A stretch of DNA of 64,000 nt from Balamuthia mandrillaris (lineage: Eukaryota > Discosea > Longamoebia > Balamuthiidae): contig JAVKOQ010000022.1 in the NCBI GenBank assembly GCA_031835245.1, forward strand, positions 273,501 to 337,500, read 5' to 3'. Each line of letters begins with the position of its first letter. Position 1 is the stretch's first letter. Below the pieces are notes generated by a model. It was not told where the DNA came from, did not search any database, and saw only the letters and a program-made list of their open reading frames with translations. This document shows, piece by piece, positions 1 through 11,955 of the stretch. The translations under genes were made by a program, and so were the position numbers.

Positions 1-119
1 ACTGGGCGAAATACTCTGGCAATCCTATCCTTGCCAACCCTCCTGCTGGAATTGATCGTTACGTATTACCACATATCTCTCCCCTCTCCTCCTTTCTTCG
101 TTTCCCTCGTTCATTCTTT

Positions 120-163
<44 letters not shown>

Positions 164-1610
164 TCTCCTCTCTCCCCTTCCCTATCCTTCCCTGTATGTT
201 CCTTTTACGTCATTCCTGTATTAAATGACCACGTTTGAGCAAACTACTGGCGCGATGATACTACGGCATGGAGAAGCGGAGGAGCCTGGAAAATGTTGGT
301 AGGCGCTCGGCTCAACACCACCACTGGAGCTGCACTGCTCTATACCTCCACCGATTTCAAAAACTGGACTTATCTCCATCCCTTCTGGAGCGGAGGTACG
401 CCTTACTATTAGCATTTATGCCCGGCCTCATACTCACACGTGCTCCTCTGCGTTTGCCTATCTGATAAGATGCGTGGGGCAATCCTCCTATATGGGAGTG
501 TCCAGATTTCTACCCGCTAGGCGATCAGCACGTTTTGAAGTTCTCCGCTTTCTCAGACGTTGAAAGGCTCGATTGGTGGACCATCGGTACACAATACAAC
601 GGCATCTGTTAGTTTGATACCACTATTAACGGGTGATTTCATATCACACAGGACTCTATAATGAGGATAGCCAGACCTTCACCCCGACTAGCAACACTGT
701 GTTGGTCGATTTCGGCGGATTGTATTACGCCAGCAAGACGTTCTTAGATCCTGTTCCTCGCGGAGGGCGCCGTATCATCTATGGGTGGGTGTGCGAGGAT
801 GAGCCAAATGCTGCCAGTCGTGGATGGCAAGGAGTGCAAGGTATGTATAATAAGTAGCGGTAGAAGAATGGAAAAGTGAAAAGAACCAGCAATAACATTG
901 CAGGAACGAAGTTGCAATACGTATATTGGAGTAGATGAAACTAACCAACGACCTAGCATTGCCAAGAGTTGTCACTATCAACAAAGCCCTTAACCTAGTC
1001 GTCGCTGAGCCCATCCCAGAGCTTGCTAACCTACGCAACGCATCCTCCGCGCGCCACTTCCCTCATCTGGTTGTCAAACCTGGGGAATCGGTGCCTCTCA
1101 TCGGCGTAGGTGGCGCGCAACTGGAGATCGAGGCGGTATTCAAGGACCTTCGTGTCGATGCAAAGGCTCGTGTGGGCGTGCGGGTGCTGGAATCACCCAG
1201 CGGCAAGCAGCGCAACTTCACTACCGTCTATTACGAATTGCCGGGTCCAGGCGGTCGAACGGCCAAGCTCTGCATCGACCGCTCGCAATCGGGCACCGTA
1301 GGATCCACCAAACTTCAGTGTGGCGAGGCGCCCTTCTTCAAGAGCGACCACGAGCTCAATCTCCGCATCTTCGTAGATCATTCTATGATTGAGGTACCGT
1401 CCCTTCTCCCGTGACTATCAACATTACAGAGAACTGAATCCCATCCTCTTGTAATAGGCATTTGCACACCATGGCCGCCACAGAGGAACCAGCCGCGTGT
1501 ATATCGACATGAGCCGCGAGGACGAGCTCGGGGTTTCCGTCTTCTCCGAGTCCAGTCGTGCGACCACGCAAGTCGATACATGGCAGCTTCTTCCTTGTTA
1601 TGCTCCCTAA
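1..1610 (+). CDS. GH32 beta-fructofuranosidase (invertase), 3' part
   Basis: C-terminal part of a glycoside hydrolase family 32 enzyme, which hydrolyses sucrose or fructans; the gene enters from the left edge. Exons fit 1-57, 240-395, 470-586, 652-840, 957-1393 and 1458-1610, every junction GT...AG and phase-consistent. The spliced protein reads [13 protein letters not shown], then [17 protein letters not shown] (the Glu is the family acid/base), [12 protein letters not shown] and GWQGVQALPR, all in plant/fungal invertase order, followed by the C-terminal beta-sandwich with [10 protein letters not shown]. The nucleophile motif (NDPN) lies off the window. Oddity: the family RDP motif, whose Asp stabilises the transition state, reads RDD. 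The intron at 58-239 holds a (CT)n run. Family assignment is firm; substrate is unknown. Confidence 0.9.
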
Positions 1611-2109
1611 AACGCACACCAGAAACTGCAACCACTGCAGCAACTGTCCAAGGCAGAAGTTGCAGAGGCGATGAGGAAGTTTATACCCTCAGTGCGCAAA
1701 CTCAACGGCGAACGATTCGTGGCGACATCTCTGACAAGACAGCAGTGAGAGCGAGATTGAGATGGAGAGCAAGAAGGCACAGCGTGGCAGTTGGATCACG
1801 ATGCAGAGCTGTTTCCAGCGAAGCAGGTTCTTGCAGCAGAGATGTGGCTTGCGCTCTTACAAGAGAACAAGTGCCGCACAACACGAGCGGGCAAACGACA
1901 CTGTTTCCCTTTCGCATAAATATTCTTGCAGTCGACTCTAAATGATAGCCCCCGAAATTTCGTGCATTCAACGAAATTCGAACGAAATGAACGACAAAAC
2001 CAGCAGAAATGCTGCCCATTTTGATGGCAATTATAAATTAATTTTGAGCTCAAAAAAAAAATTGTTGCAAAAAAAAATTATTATTCAAAAAACGTAGCAA
2101 GGAGAGAGC
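1611..2109. other. Intergenic region upstream of the BAR-SH3 gene
   Basis: No convincing coding frame. From about 1950 the DNA becomes AT-rich and carries a cluster of GAAATTTCG/CGAAATTCG words (1955-1998) resembling the palindromic element seen before other genes. Poly-A runs precede the next start codon. Confidence 0.4.
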
Positions 2110-3466
2110 ATGAAGAAAGGATGGCACAGGTTTGAGCAACGCCTGGGCGAAGGCCTTGGCTACGCCAAGAAAAGCCAAGAGGAGGACGAGGACTTCAAGA
2201 AACGCGAGGAGCTCACCATGGCCACCAAGCACGCCACCGACAAGGTGGTGGAGGAGATCTCTCCCTCCTCCGACTCCAAGAACCCGGTCACTGGGCTGTT
2301 CGCTGGGGAGAGCAAGAAGACCAAGGAGGAGAAGGCTGGGGAGGCCTTTGTCAAGCTGGGGGCCAAGCTGAAGGAGGTGGACGAGAGGGGCTCTCCCTTT
2401 GGGGAGGGCATCGTTTCTCTGGGCAGCACGCTGCTGCAGGTGGGCGCTGAGCACCAGCAGCTGAACAGGCAGTTGTTGGAGAAGGCCGTTGGCCCCATGA
2501 GGCAATTTCAGACCGACACTCTGAAGAATGGTTTGGTGTTTTGTTATTTTGTGTGATTTGAGTGTAACGTTGTAGTGTCGTTGCATATGCTCTGCTTGTG
2601 CTTGTGCTTGTACTGTGCTTCTTGTTCTTTCCTTCTTTCTTCTCTGTTGCTTTTGTTCTTCTCTTCGCCTTAGTTGTCATCTTCTTGCACTCACTCTTTT
2701 CTTCTCCACAAACTCATTACACAAACCAAACCAACCTACAGTATCTCACCTACAAAAGAAATATGAGGAGCATCGTCTCGAGTACGACTCTGCCAAACGT
2801 GCCAACGACAAAAAAAGCAGCCCAAAGACCCAACAAGAGCTAGACCGAGCCAAAGAGGCCTTTGAGGCCTCCAAGAACAGCTACTATGAGGCTATGCTTC
2901 GTGTTCAGGACAGCGAGGCCGACCAGGTGAAGCAGCTGGCGGCTTATGCCGAGTGCTATGCTGAGTACTATCGTGCATGCTCTCGTTTGTTTGAAACCGT
3001 GGCGAAGGAGCTGGATTCGTTGGCTCAGCAAGCTGCGTCATCTCCTTCATCTTCTTCTCATTATCCTTCGAATACTTATTCTTCAGGAGGAGATGGCTAC
3101 CCTTCACCTCCTTCGTCATCCGCTTCTGCTTCGTACATGTCACAACCATCGGCCTCTCCCCATCCTACCTATCCATCTCCGTCTTCCTCGGCTCCTTCTC
3201 CTTATTCATACCAAGGAGCACCAACAGCACCATCAACCACAACCCCAAGAGGACCACCCCCTACTCCTCCTCCACGAGCCGCTGCTGCTCCTTCTGTGCA
3301 AACGTGCACCGCCTTGTACGACTTTCAGGGGCAATCCGACCAGGAGCTGAGCTTCAGGCAAGGAGACGTGATCATGGTGCTGAAGCAAGTGAATCAGGAT
3401 TGGCACGAGGGCGCGCTGCAAGGACGCGTTGGTATCTTTCCTACCTCCTACGTGCAATTGAACTGA
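2110..3466 (+). CDS. BAR domain-SH3 domain protein
   Basis: Two exons, 2110-2530 and 2742-3466, with a phase-1 intron of 211 nt, give 381 residues. Residues about 1-240 form a long charged helical region with BAR-family character (e.g. KKYEEHRLEYDSAKRAND); these domains dimerise and bind or bend membranes. A Ser/Pro/Tyr/Gly-rich linker (about 245-320) contains PPPTPPP, a possible SH3 ligand. The C-terminus is a clear SH3 domain: ALYDF, ELSF..GD, DWHEGAL and GIFPTSYV are all present. The architecture matches endophilin/amphiphysin-type adaptors in endocytosis and actin control; that role is inferred. The ATG at 2110 is the first in frame and follows poly-A-rich leader DNA. Confidence 0.85.
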
Positions 3467-3521
3467 GCCAATTTCCACCAAATTGCAACGGAAATTCATT
3501 CGCATCCCTTTTTTTTTGTAC

Positions 3522-3574
3522 ATTTCGTGTCGTCGTGAAAAAGAACTCCAATTTGCATGTCGTCATGAAATTTG
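3522..3574. promoter_or_regulatory. Two copies of a recurrent palindromic 5'-flank element
   Basis: ATTTCGTGTCGTCGTGAAA (3522-3540) and GCATGTCGTCATGAAATTT (about 3555-3573) lie 150-205 bp before the start codon at 3725. The same imperfect palindrome recurs near 36.8, 49.6 and 60.9 kb, with looser copies elsewhere, always in a 5' flank. Function is inferred. Confidence 0.45.
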
Positions 3575-3724
3575 AAGTGAAACAAAACCAAAAAGAAAAA
3601 AAGCGTTACAGACTCTCATATACAAGGAGACGGGGTTACCGGTCCTTCTTCCTTCTTCTTCTTCTTCTTCTTCTTCTTCTTCTTCTTCTGAGTAACGAAC
3701 AAACAACTTCTGAACGCTTTCGTT

Positions 3725-5611
3725 ATGACCTCCACGTCCTTTGAAAATGCATTTACCACAGCAATAGCAACGAAAGAAGAACCCACACTCACACCCTCAA
3801 CAAACTCCACTTCTTCTCGTGTGGAGCAGGACCACCGCTCCGGCCTCGTCGTCATCGACAAAGCAGCCGGCGCCATGGTGGAGTCTCCTTCTCCTGACCA
3901 AACCATCGACTACAGCTATAACAAAAAAGAACGACACAACAAAAGAACCAACCACAGCGCCAAATTGGGGACTTCTCTTCCCTCCGACTCGTTTCTCCGT
4001 GCCGATCTGGACTCCTCCACAACGGAGGATGAGGAAGATGAAGGAGAAGAACAGGAGGAGGTGGAAGAGGAGGAAGGGAGAGGAGGAGACAGTGACTCAG
4101 CATTGGCCTCCGAGGAGGAGGAAGACGAAGTGGTGAACGAAGAAGAAGCCACAACAGAAACAAGTTTGACAGCCTCCACGAAGAGAAAAGTTTGGAGGCG
4201 CTCTCTTCCTTCCTCTCTCATCCTTCGTGCCAAAGGCAAACGACAGAACCACAAAGAGAAGAAGAAGGAGCGAAAGAAGGAGAAGCAGCAACAAAGAAAC
4301 AAGAGCAAGAGCAAACAGGCCTCCCCTTCTTCTCCTTCCACTGCTGCTCTTCCGCTGCCAGCCATCATGGTCTCACCTATAGGAGGAGAAAGAGAAGGGG
4401 ATGAAGGAGCAGGAGGGGTTACGACGGTGACGCCTCGTTCTCCTCGCAACAGCGCTCCCGCCTCCCTTCCAAGCCCTTCTGCCAAAGCGCGAGAGAAATC
4501 ACCTCGCTCTTCTTCCAAGCGAGCAAAGTCTCCTCGTGCTCCTTCTCCGCAGGCTCAAGAAAAGACAAAGAAAGAGAAAGGAACAAAACACAACAACAAA
4601 CAACAGAACGGGTGGACAACAATGTCTCAAAACGAAGGACCTCAACCACCACCAAAAACCACAGCAGACCAGAAGCACAAACACCACAACCACAATAGCA
4701 ACAACCAAAACGACGTGCAACAGCACTTGCACTTGCTGTTGGGCATTCGAAAGGACTCCACCACCTCCATTACGAGTTTCGATGGAACAACCAGCGAGTG
4801 GGAGAGCGAGCTCAGCGACTGCGATGAAGACTTTTTCCTCTACACTCCCAAAGGCACTCTTGGCGCTAGTTCAGGCGCCCAACTGATTGCTCAACAAAGC
4901 AACAGCAGAAAGAATACTTCTTCTGCTCCTTCTTTACAACCATCTGTCGAACAGCTCTTTGATAAGTCTGCTTCTCCTCCGTCTTCGTCTTCCACTTCCC
5001 GTCCTGCTGCGAATTCGTTTCAGGATAGAAAAACGGTGACAAAGCAGTGCAGAGCGGAGCATGGGGATGGCTATACCCGGTTTACTTGTACTATAGAGGA
5101 TCGGCCGCAAGGATGGCGCATTGGCGATGTTGTAACAATACAAGGTAATATCTTGCCCTTCGTTCTTTCCTACTTTCATTTTTGTTCTTTGCTCTGTCTC
5201 ACCTTTCTTTCTATGCCAAACTTAAAACCAACAGTGGATGTAGATGAGAGAGCAGGAAAGAAAGTCAAATCCATGCGCGTGCACATTGAAGAGAAACACC
5301 GCCACCCGCACCAAAATCTAAAATCCTCCTCCTCCTCCTCTTCTTTTTCTTCCTCCTCCTCCTCTCTCGTCACCAAAACCAAAGCAAAAGAGTTTGATGA
5401 GGGCTTTCCTTTGGCGGCCTACACCGACCACAGCTTCACAAAGATGTACACTATTCCCGAGAATCAAGGCCTCCATGCGAGCAACAACAACAACAACAAC
5501 AAGAAAGTGCAGCACGAGCTCGTGGTGGCCTTTACCTTGCCCAAGAGTCTCATGCAAAACGTGGTCACTTGGGTCAGCTTTCCTTTGAAGATCGTTTCCT
5601 CTTCAACATAA
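3725..5611 (+). CDS. Low-complexity protein with arrestin-like C-terminal domain
   Basis: Exons 3725-5144 and 5235-5611 give 598 residues; the 90-nt phase-1 intron has a typical GTAATA donor. Residues 1-400 are low complexity: an acidic Glu/Asp stretch (about 95-140), a Lys/Arg/Gln-rich basic stretch (about 160-200) and Ser/Pro-rich segments. From about residue 440 the sequence looks folded: a YTRFTCTIEDRP strand, then WRIGDVVTIQVDVDERAGKKVKSMRVH, which matches the signature of arrestin C-domains (basic residues before an I/V-x-V strand), and a hydrophobic final strand. Arrestin-fold proteins act as membrane cargo adaptors; that role is inferred. A (TTC)n run sits just upstream. The arrestin call is moderate because only one half-domain is visible. 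Confidence 0.6.
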   Translation: MTSTSFENAFTTAIATKEEPTLTPSTNSTSSRVEQDHRSGLVVIDKAAGAMVESPSPDQTIDYSYNKKERHNKRTNHSAKLGTSLPSDSFLRADLDSSTTEDEEDEGEEQEEVEEEEGRGGDSDSALASEEEEDEVVNEEEATTETSLTASTKRKVWRRSLPSSLILRAKGKRQNHKEKKKERKKEKQQQRNKSKSKQASPSSPSTAALPLPAIMVSPIGGEREGDEGAGGVTTVTPRSPRNSAPASLPSPSAKAREKSPRSSSKRAKSPRAPSPQAQEKTKKEKGTKHNNKQQNGWTTMSQNEGPQPPPKTTADQKHKHHNHNSNNQNDVQQHLHLLLGIRKDSTTSITSFDGTTSEWESELSDCDEDFFLYTPKGTLGASSGAQLIAQQSNSRKNTSSAPSLQPSVEQLFDKSASPPSSSSTSRPAANSFQDRKTVTKQCRAEHGDGYTRFTCTIEDRPQGWRIGDVVTIQGNILPFVLSYFHFCSLLCLTFLSMPNLKPTVDVDERAGKKVKSMRVHIEEKHRHPHQNLKSSSSSSSFSSSSSSLVTKTKAKEFDEGFPLAAYTDHSFTKMYTIPENQGLHASNNNNNNKKVQHELVVAFTLPKSLMQNVVTWVSFPLKIVSSST

Positions 5612-5831
5612 CGAGAATATATTTTATAATAAAAAAAAATAGAAAAATAACAAAAAAAATAGTTGACTAACATCTGGCGTTGAACCGACGTCCAGGCGAC
5701 CCATCTTGAAATACCAAAAAAAGGGAATTTACCGATTCGATGCACTACCGTCTTCAAAGAATAAAACACTTTTGCTGTATCATCACGCGCGAAAGCAACA
5801 GACGGAGAAGGAACAAAGAAGCAAGACCCAC

Positions 5832-7180
5832 ATGAAAAGCAAGCCGAAGAGCACCACCCCCAACCGTCGGATGTTGAGAGCCGCTCTGTTTGTTTGCGTT
5901 TCGGTTTTGATATGCTTTGCTTTCTATGCTCTCTTAGCACAGCCATCGCCAGATGGGCCGAAGAAAAGGGCAACGGAAACTGCTGGCGCTCTCCTCTCCC
6001 CCGAAAATGACGTTGAACCCCACGGTGCAGAAACATGCCCCAGCAAGATACCAAAGTTTATAATATATTCCATGCAACGTAGCGGCTCAATCTTCCTTTC
6101 TGCGGTTTGCATCTTTTTGAAACAAGAATCGCCGGACAATGAGAGGAGAGACAGAGAGCAAGTACCAAAAGAGGGAACGAAATGGCAAGTCCGACCTAAC
6201 ACAACAATTGAAACTTTATGCATAGGTTCTGGAACAGATTCTTTCTGTCAGAATGGGCTACGAAGTGTTTCGTGAGTCCAGGCCGGTAAGATCGCCTTCG
6301 CTCACGGAGAGCATCCTGAAGCAGGCGGAGGCAAATGGGGAGAACGGTTATGTGATTCAAGTAGGTTCACCTCTCCATAACATTACGTTCACATGCTCTT
6401 TAATATCTTCATTCTAATATCCTTCTTTTTAAAACTAGCAGCAGGACGTAGAAGATCAAAAGTGGTTATTTCCGATGCTTAAAGCATCTAACGCTTCAGT
6501 TATCTTTCTCAAGAGATTAGACCTCTTAGCCGCTTTTCTTTCCTGGGAAACTCAAAGGGCACACAAACGCGTCCAAGAATGGCACTGTACAACCCCTGAA
6601 TGTCTTGAGCGGTTTGACAAGCTCACCATTCGACCAAAGATGCATGTTGTCCAAAGGTACCTTGCGAAACGGGAAAAAGACATTCTGACCCAAGAGAGAC
6701 TATTAACTCAGGTGAGTATCACTGAGTAGCTGTCCCCTTTTCTCCTTGATATCTTTCTCGTCGTCACCATCGTCTTTGTCAGCGTGATTGTTATTGTGGT
6801 TGTCATCGCTGCAATCGATGGATGCATTTTTGTTGTCATTATTCTTTATCCTCCACTTCTTCCTCCGCTTTTATCGTCTTCTTTGTTCTCCTGCTTCGCC
6901 ATCTTCAGTCTTTTCGGTAATTTGATTCCTGCTTATTCTGCTAGCGTAGTTAGGTTTTCGGTATCATACCCTGGCCTATGAAGATCTCACCTCAAATGTG
7001 CAAGTTGAAGTCTGCAAGATAATTCAGTTTTTAGGATGTGACTGTGCCGTCATTGGAGACAGTGTTTATACGTCTTTGCTAAAGGTACATACCAAGCCCA
7101 AGTCTTCCTACTTCCAGAACTGGGAGGAAATTGTTCAGCTGTTGAAAGATACGCCTTATGCCTGGATGCTAAACACATAA
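5832..7180 (+). CDS. Sulfotransferase-like type II membrane protein, paralogue A
   Basis: Exons 5832-6104, 6226-6360, 6445-6711 and 6950-7180, all joined by phase-0 introns, give about 301 residues. A basic N-terminus is followed by one hydrophobic segment (about residues 15-35), the layout of a Golgi type II enzyme. After a stem comes KFIIYSMQRSGS, which resembles the 5'-phosphosulfate-binding loop that opens sulfotransferase domains. Later segments, FLKRLDLLAAFLSWE and LAYEDL...FLGCDC, fit the second half of such domains. Paralogue B at 55.5-56.6 kb shares exon structure and the C-terminal DTPYAWML. An in-frame ATG does not exist upstream of 5706; 5832 places the membrane segment near the N-terminus and is preferred. 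Tandem CAG triplets at 6439-6444 give alternative acceptors. Substrate is unknown. Confidence 0.7.
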
Positions 7181-7306
7181 CGGTATCAACCGTTGTTGTC
7201 TTGTTAAATAAAAACAAGAAGCAGTAAGCAAACGATACTTTCATCTTTCTTTGTTGTTAACAAAAAGCACAACCTTTACAAAAAGAAAAATACCATTACT
7301 GGTTCG

Positions 7307-10300
7307 TCAAGAAGAGATCTCTTGGGTGCTTTCCCTTTCCTCTTGTTCGCTTCGGCTCTCGTCATCATAACTCTCGCTTTCTTTCTCACTAGTTACAACA
7401 GCCTCCTTGGAGGACACTTCCTCCTCACTCTCGCTTTCTTCCTCACTGGTTGCACCAGTCTCCTTTGCTGTATCTTGTCCTTGATGCAACTCTTCTGTAG
7501 AGCCCTCTTCTTCGAGGCTCGAAGCAGCTGCTGGGACAATGCTTTCCATTTCCATTGCCTCCTCCTCTTTCTTGGCCAATGTCGCCCTTTTTGCTCGCAG
7601 CTCACTCTTCCTCAACCTCGCTTTGGTGTCCTTTCTCTTCTTCTTCCTGTCCTGCTGGGTGATCCAAAGATTGTGCAGCAGCCGCCGCAGCACCTTGTAC
7701 ATCTCCGACAAGATCACAAACAGCACCACAGAACCCGCACCCAAGGCCCATCCTCTCCACCCAGGATCTTCCTGTCGGAAGATGACGTTGTTGATGCCAG
7801 GAATGTAGACAGAGAGCACCACCGAGATGGAACCCAAAATGAAGGTCAAATGGAAGGGCCAGCATTGAATGAGGAATGTGTGATCGAAGGATGAACTCTT
7901 CAACCGGCGACAGTTGTACCCATGATAAAGAAGCATGCCGGTGAGCGAGATGAAGGCGGTGGCTTGAGATTGTTTGACAGTGAAGTCCCAGACAATGTTC
8001 ATGACAATGAAGCTGGTGAGGGAGAGAGCACCCATTATGATGCCGTAGATGAAGATGTCAGCGATGGTGCCAATGGTGAATGTGGGCTCTCCGATGGGTC
8101 GCATCTTTTTGTCCATCAAGTCAGGTGTGGCTGGTTCGACTCCCAAGAGCATTGCTGGTGGTGGACCTTTTTTTAAATTGTCGTTCAACAATGTAGATAG
8201 CAGGCAATGTGAGAAGAGCAAACGAGGGAGAGGGAGCGAGAGAACGAGAGAGAGGGTCTCTTACTTGATACGAGATTCAGCCAAAGAATTTGCAAAGAGG
8301 TCATTGGGGGATAAAGCCCAGAAACAATGCCGATGATCATGACAATGGTTTCTGCGACGTTGCTGGAAAGAAGATGAACGAGGAACTTTCGGATGTTGGC
8401 AAACGTTCTTCTACCTTCCGCAATAGCTCGGGCAATTGTACAAAAGTCGTCATCCAAAAGGATAATGTCAGAGGCTTCTTTGGTTACGTCTGTTCCCGCA
8501 ATGCCTAAACGAAATAGAAAGGGTAACTTAGAGCCACGTTAAAAAAAAACAAAGAAAATATAAAGGGAAAACAAACCCATGGCAATTCCAATGTCAGCAG
8601 CAGAGATTGCAGGACTGTCATTGACACCATCGCCTGTCATGGCCACCACTTTGCCTCCATGATGCAGCTGCTTCACCATCTTCACCTTGCTCTCCGGGCT
8701 GCACCTCGCTATCACCAACGGCAGCTCATCCAGCTCATCCAGCTCTTCCTCGGTCATCCTGTCAAAGACCGTGGAGGTCATGGCAAGGCCTCTCCCCTCC
8801 TCTTCCTCCGTGATGATGCCGATCTGCTTGGCAATGGCCAGAGCGGTGGACAAGTGATCCCCTGTCAGCATTCTCACGATGATCCCTGCTTTGTGACAGG
8901 TGGCAACTGCCTCCTTCACCCCCTTTCTCGGTGGATCTTGAATACCGACCAGACCCACAAAGGTCAGGTTCTGCTCCACATCCTCTCTGTTGAGCTGTGG
9001 ATCCTCCTCGTCCTCATGGTCTTCATACTCATCGGTCATCTCGCGGTAGGCCAAAGCCAAGACACGAAGGCCTTGGTTGGCCAGCTGCTCGTTCATGGCT
9101 TTGATGCGTTCCAGCTCCTCATCTCCAAACTCGCTGGTCACCCCTCCGTCCTCCATCATGGCCGTGCACCTTGGCAAGAGGCGCTCGGGAGCTCCCTTGG
9201 TGAAGAGGAAGACAGACTTGTCCTCCTTTCGCTGGTGGATGACGCTCATTCTCTTGATGGTGCTGTCAAAGGGGAACTCTTGCAGGTTCTGCCACTCCTC
9301 CTTGAGAAGCTGCCGTGAGTAACCCAGTTTGGCTGAGAGCACCACCAGAGCCGCTTCCGTGGGAGAACCTAGGGCTACCCACTCCTCTACTTCCTCTCCG
9401 CTTTCCGTTAGTTGAGCTTTTTCCTGGTTAGCGGCAGTCTTCTTGTGATCGTCGTGTTGCTTGGCGGCTTTGCCACACCAACTCCAGGGCTTCCACCATC
9501 TCTTGCTTGACACTGGTTTGCCATCAACCACTTTGACATTCCTCTTGATATCAGAGGCATTGCACAGAGAGCAGACGAGCAGGGCAAGATGAAGGTGATG
9601 GTCTTTGTCCTCGATTTCCGTCATGGACGCCACCACCGGTGTTGGTGAGGTCCCTTCTTCCTCCTCCTCCTCCTCTGCTTCTTCTCCATCTTCCTCCTTG
9701 GGCTTGATGAAGACATTGCCGCTGTTTGGGTTGAAGCCCTCACCGTCGATGATGAAGGACTTTTCCGGAAGCCATAACTCTGTGGCCATCATTTTGCCTT
9801 GGGTGAGGGTTCCTGTCTTATCCGAGCAAACATCTGTGACGTTGCCCAGTTGTTCCAAGGATTTCATCTTCCGCACCAATGCCTTCTGTTCCGCCATCCC
9901 TTTCACTCCAAGACTCAACACCACCGTGATCACTGCCACCAAAGCCTCTGGCAGGAGCGCCACCGATGTGGCCACGGCCACGGTGAGGCCTTTGGGATAA
10001 AGCTCCTCTGTGTCATGCACCCACAGGAACAGAAGCACCGTGCCAATGCAAGCGACAGCAGCACAGGCCAACAGAATGCCCAACCTGGTCATCCTTTTCT
10101 GTTGAATTAATGGTTCTTAGATGTTATCATGGGGGCAGGGAGAGAAGAGAAGAAAGAGGTGAAAGAAACCTCAAGGCTGGTCGTTTGCTTCTTGGCGTTG
10201 GCCACTGCGTGGGCAATCTGTCCAAGTTCCGTGCGGGAGCCGGTCATGATGACAATGCCTTTGCCCTTGCCCTTGGTGACCAGAGTGCTCATGAAGGCCA

Positions 10301-11197
10301 TGTTCTTGCGATCGCCGAGGGGGCAGTCCTTGTTGTCGATGGCATCGACCTTCTTCTCGATGGGCACACTCTCTCCCGTCAAAACGCCTTCCTCGCAATC
10401 CAGGTTCAGCGCCTCGCATACTCGAACGTCTGTTTTATTTTTATTTTTTCGTCAATTTTCTTAAAATAAAGAAAAGAAAAAACCAACAATAATTCCAATA
10501 CAACGTAATAAATTGAAAAAATGACATATATAGATAAATATTTGAAAAGTTTGTAGATTATCCACAATCGACTGCAAGAACAAAAAAAAAAAAGGTGAGA
10601 AAAAACATGTAACATACCTGCGGGGACTTTGTCGCCTTGGGTGAGGAGGACCACGTCCCCAGGCACCAGCTCGGAGGCGGAGAGCTCCAGCTCGACGCCA
10701 TCCCGCAGCACCATGGCGGATGGCGCGGACAAGCTCTTCAGCGCTTCCACGCTCTTTTCTGACTTGTATTCTGCATGATGGGGTTGGGGGGAAAAAAAAG
10801 TGAGAGAGAGCCCTTTTACTAAAAAGCAAAGAGAAGGAGAAGAGGAGAACGAACCTTGCATGACTCCAATGATCACGTCAGCAACCATGATGAAAGCAAT
10901 GACAGTGGAGTCGATGGGTTGCAGAGTGGCGATGGTGAGGGAGAGAGCCACCAGGAGCACCCCCATCATGAAGTTAAATGTGTGGTGGAAGAGGAGCTTC
11001 CACAGCTTGACCCCTCCTTCCTGTTTCAGCTGGTTGGGACCCCATTCTTCCGTGCGTTGCTTCACTTGCTCTGGGTTGAGGCCAACAGCGGTGTCAACAG
11101 AAAAAAACTCCGCGAGTTGTTCTGTGGACAAGGTGTGCGCGAAGAGGTACTCGTTGGCAAGGCCGTCTCGAGGATTTACGACTTCCCCTGCACCCAT
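7307..11197 (-). CDS. Type IID (ENA-like) P-type cation ATPase, copy A
   Basis: Six exons (11197-10855, 10770-10618, 10429-10170, 10098-8577, 8504-8265, 8166-7307) give 1,125 residues. All hallmarks are present: an N-terminal cation-ATPase domain, TGES of the actuator (about 183), the phosphorylated Asp in DKTGT (about 345), KGAPERL, GDGVNDSPA (about 740) and paired membrane helices. LPEALVAVI in helix 4 and NLVSSPPPA near helix 6 resemble the fungal ENA group, which exports Na+ or K+, more than SERCA pumps. The last about 110 residues are a cytosolic Lys/Arg-rich then Glu/Ser-rich tail. A second copy lies 7 kb downstream in the same orientation. The ion transported is inferred from the subfamily. 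Confidence 0.9.
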
Positions 11198-11955
11198 ACC
11201 CTAGGCGCTGAGTGGATTGGTTTTCGGTTGGAGTGAGAACAAGAGAGAAAGAGAGAAAGCAAAAAAAAAAAAGTTCCACATACACTCCACTCAGTGAGTG
11301 TTCGTTTTGAACAACAACAAAAAAAAAATAAAAAAAAGAAAACAAGGACAACAAGAAGGGAAGGTGTGTTCGTGAAGAAAGAAGAAGAGGAAGTGGCAGC
11401 CTGTTTGGTATGTGCGTGAGTGTCTTTTTGTTTTTTTTTTTGTTTCTTTTGTTGTTCTATTTTTTGGGAGCAAAATAGCCCAGTCGGTCAGGTTTTTCAT
11501 CCATGCTGAATGAGCCGAGAGACAGGCAACCCGCTGAAAACAATTCCAATAATGGTTGTATCGCGGCGGAAGATTGGACGGATGGCAATCATTGAATTTC
11601 AAGGAACGTCGACATGAGAGCCGCAGCCAAAGGGGGTTGTGTTCGGTGGGCAGCGAGGAAAAAACGTCCAAAAAAAAAAAAAGCTTGTGGCTGTTGCTTT
11701 CCATTCCCACATGTTACCCTCGTCGGTGACATTGGCGGAGAACCTTTTTTCTCCTGTTTGCCTTAAACAGGAACATCGATTTATTCGTGAGCTCAAATGG
11801 TGAGGCGACACGTCAGAGCAGAAAGCCACACCGATCTCTTTTTAAGGCAACAAAAACAACACTCATCAGGGCCTCGAGCTGGCGTCGACGGAAAATATTC
11901 CAGGTCGACCCGATGTCGCGGCATCTCGTGTCGTCTCGAATTTTACAAAGAACAC
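11198..11955. other. Intergenic region between ATPase A and the unknown gene
   Basis: No supported reading frame. It is the 5' flank of ATPase A and the 3' flank of the gene at 12-14 kb. It contains A-runs and, at 11922-11944, a loose copy of the TCGTGTCGTC element. Confidence 0.35.

Noticed and set aside
5640-5720. Possible tRNA on the minus strand (CGGTTCAACGCC followed by a T-run)
   Set aside because: No acceptor-stem pairing, D-arm or anticodon arm can be drawn from the upstream bases.
8659-9318. 219-codon plus-strand frame, repeated at 15759-16409
   Set aside because: Both are antisense shadows of the large ATPase exon, which explains why they occur twice.
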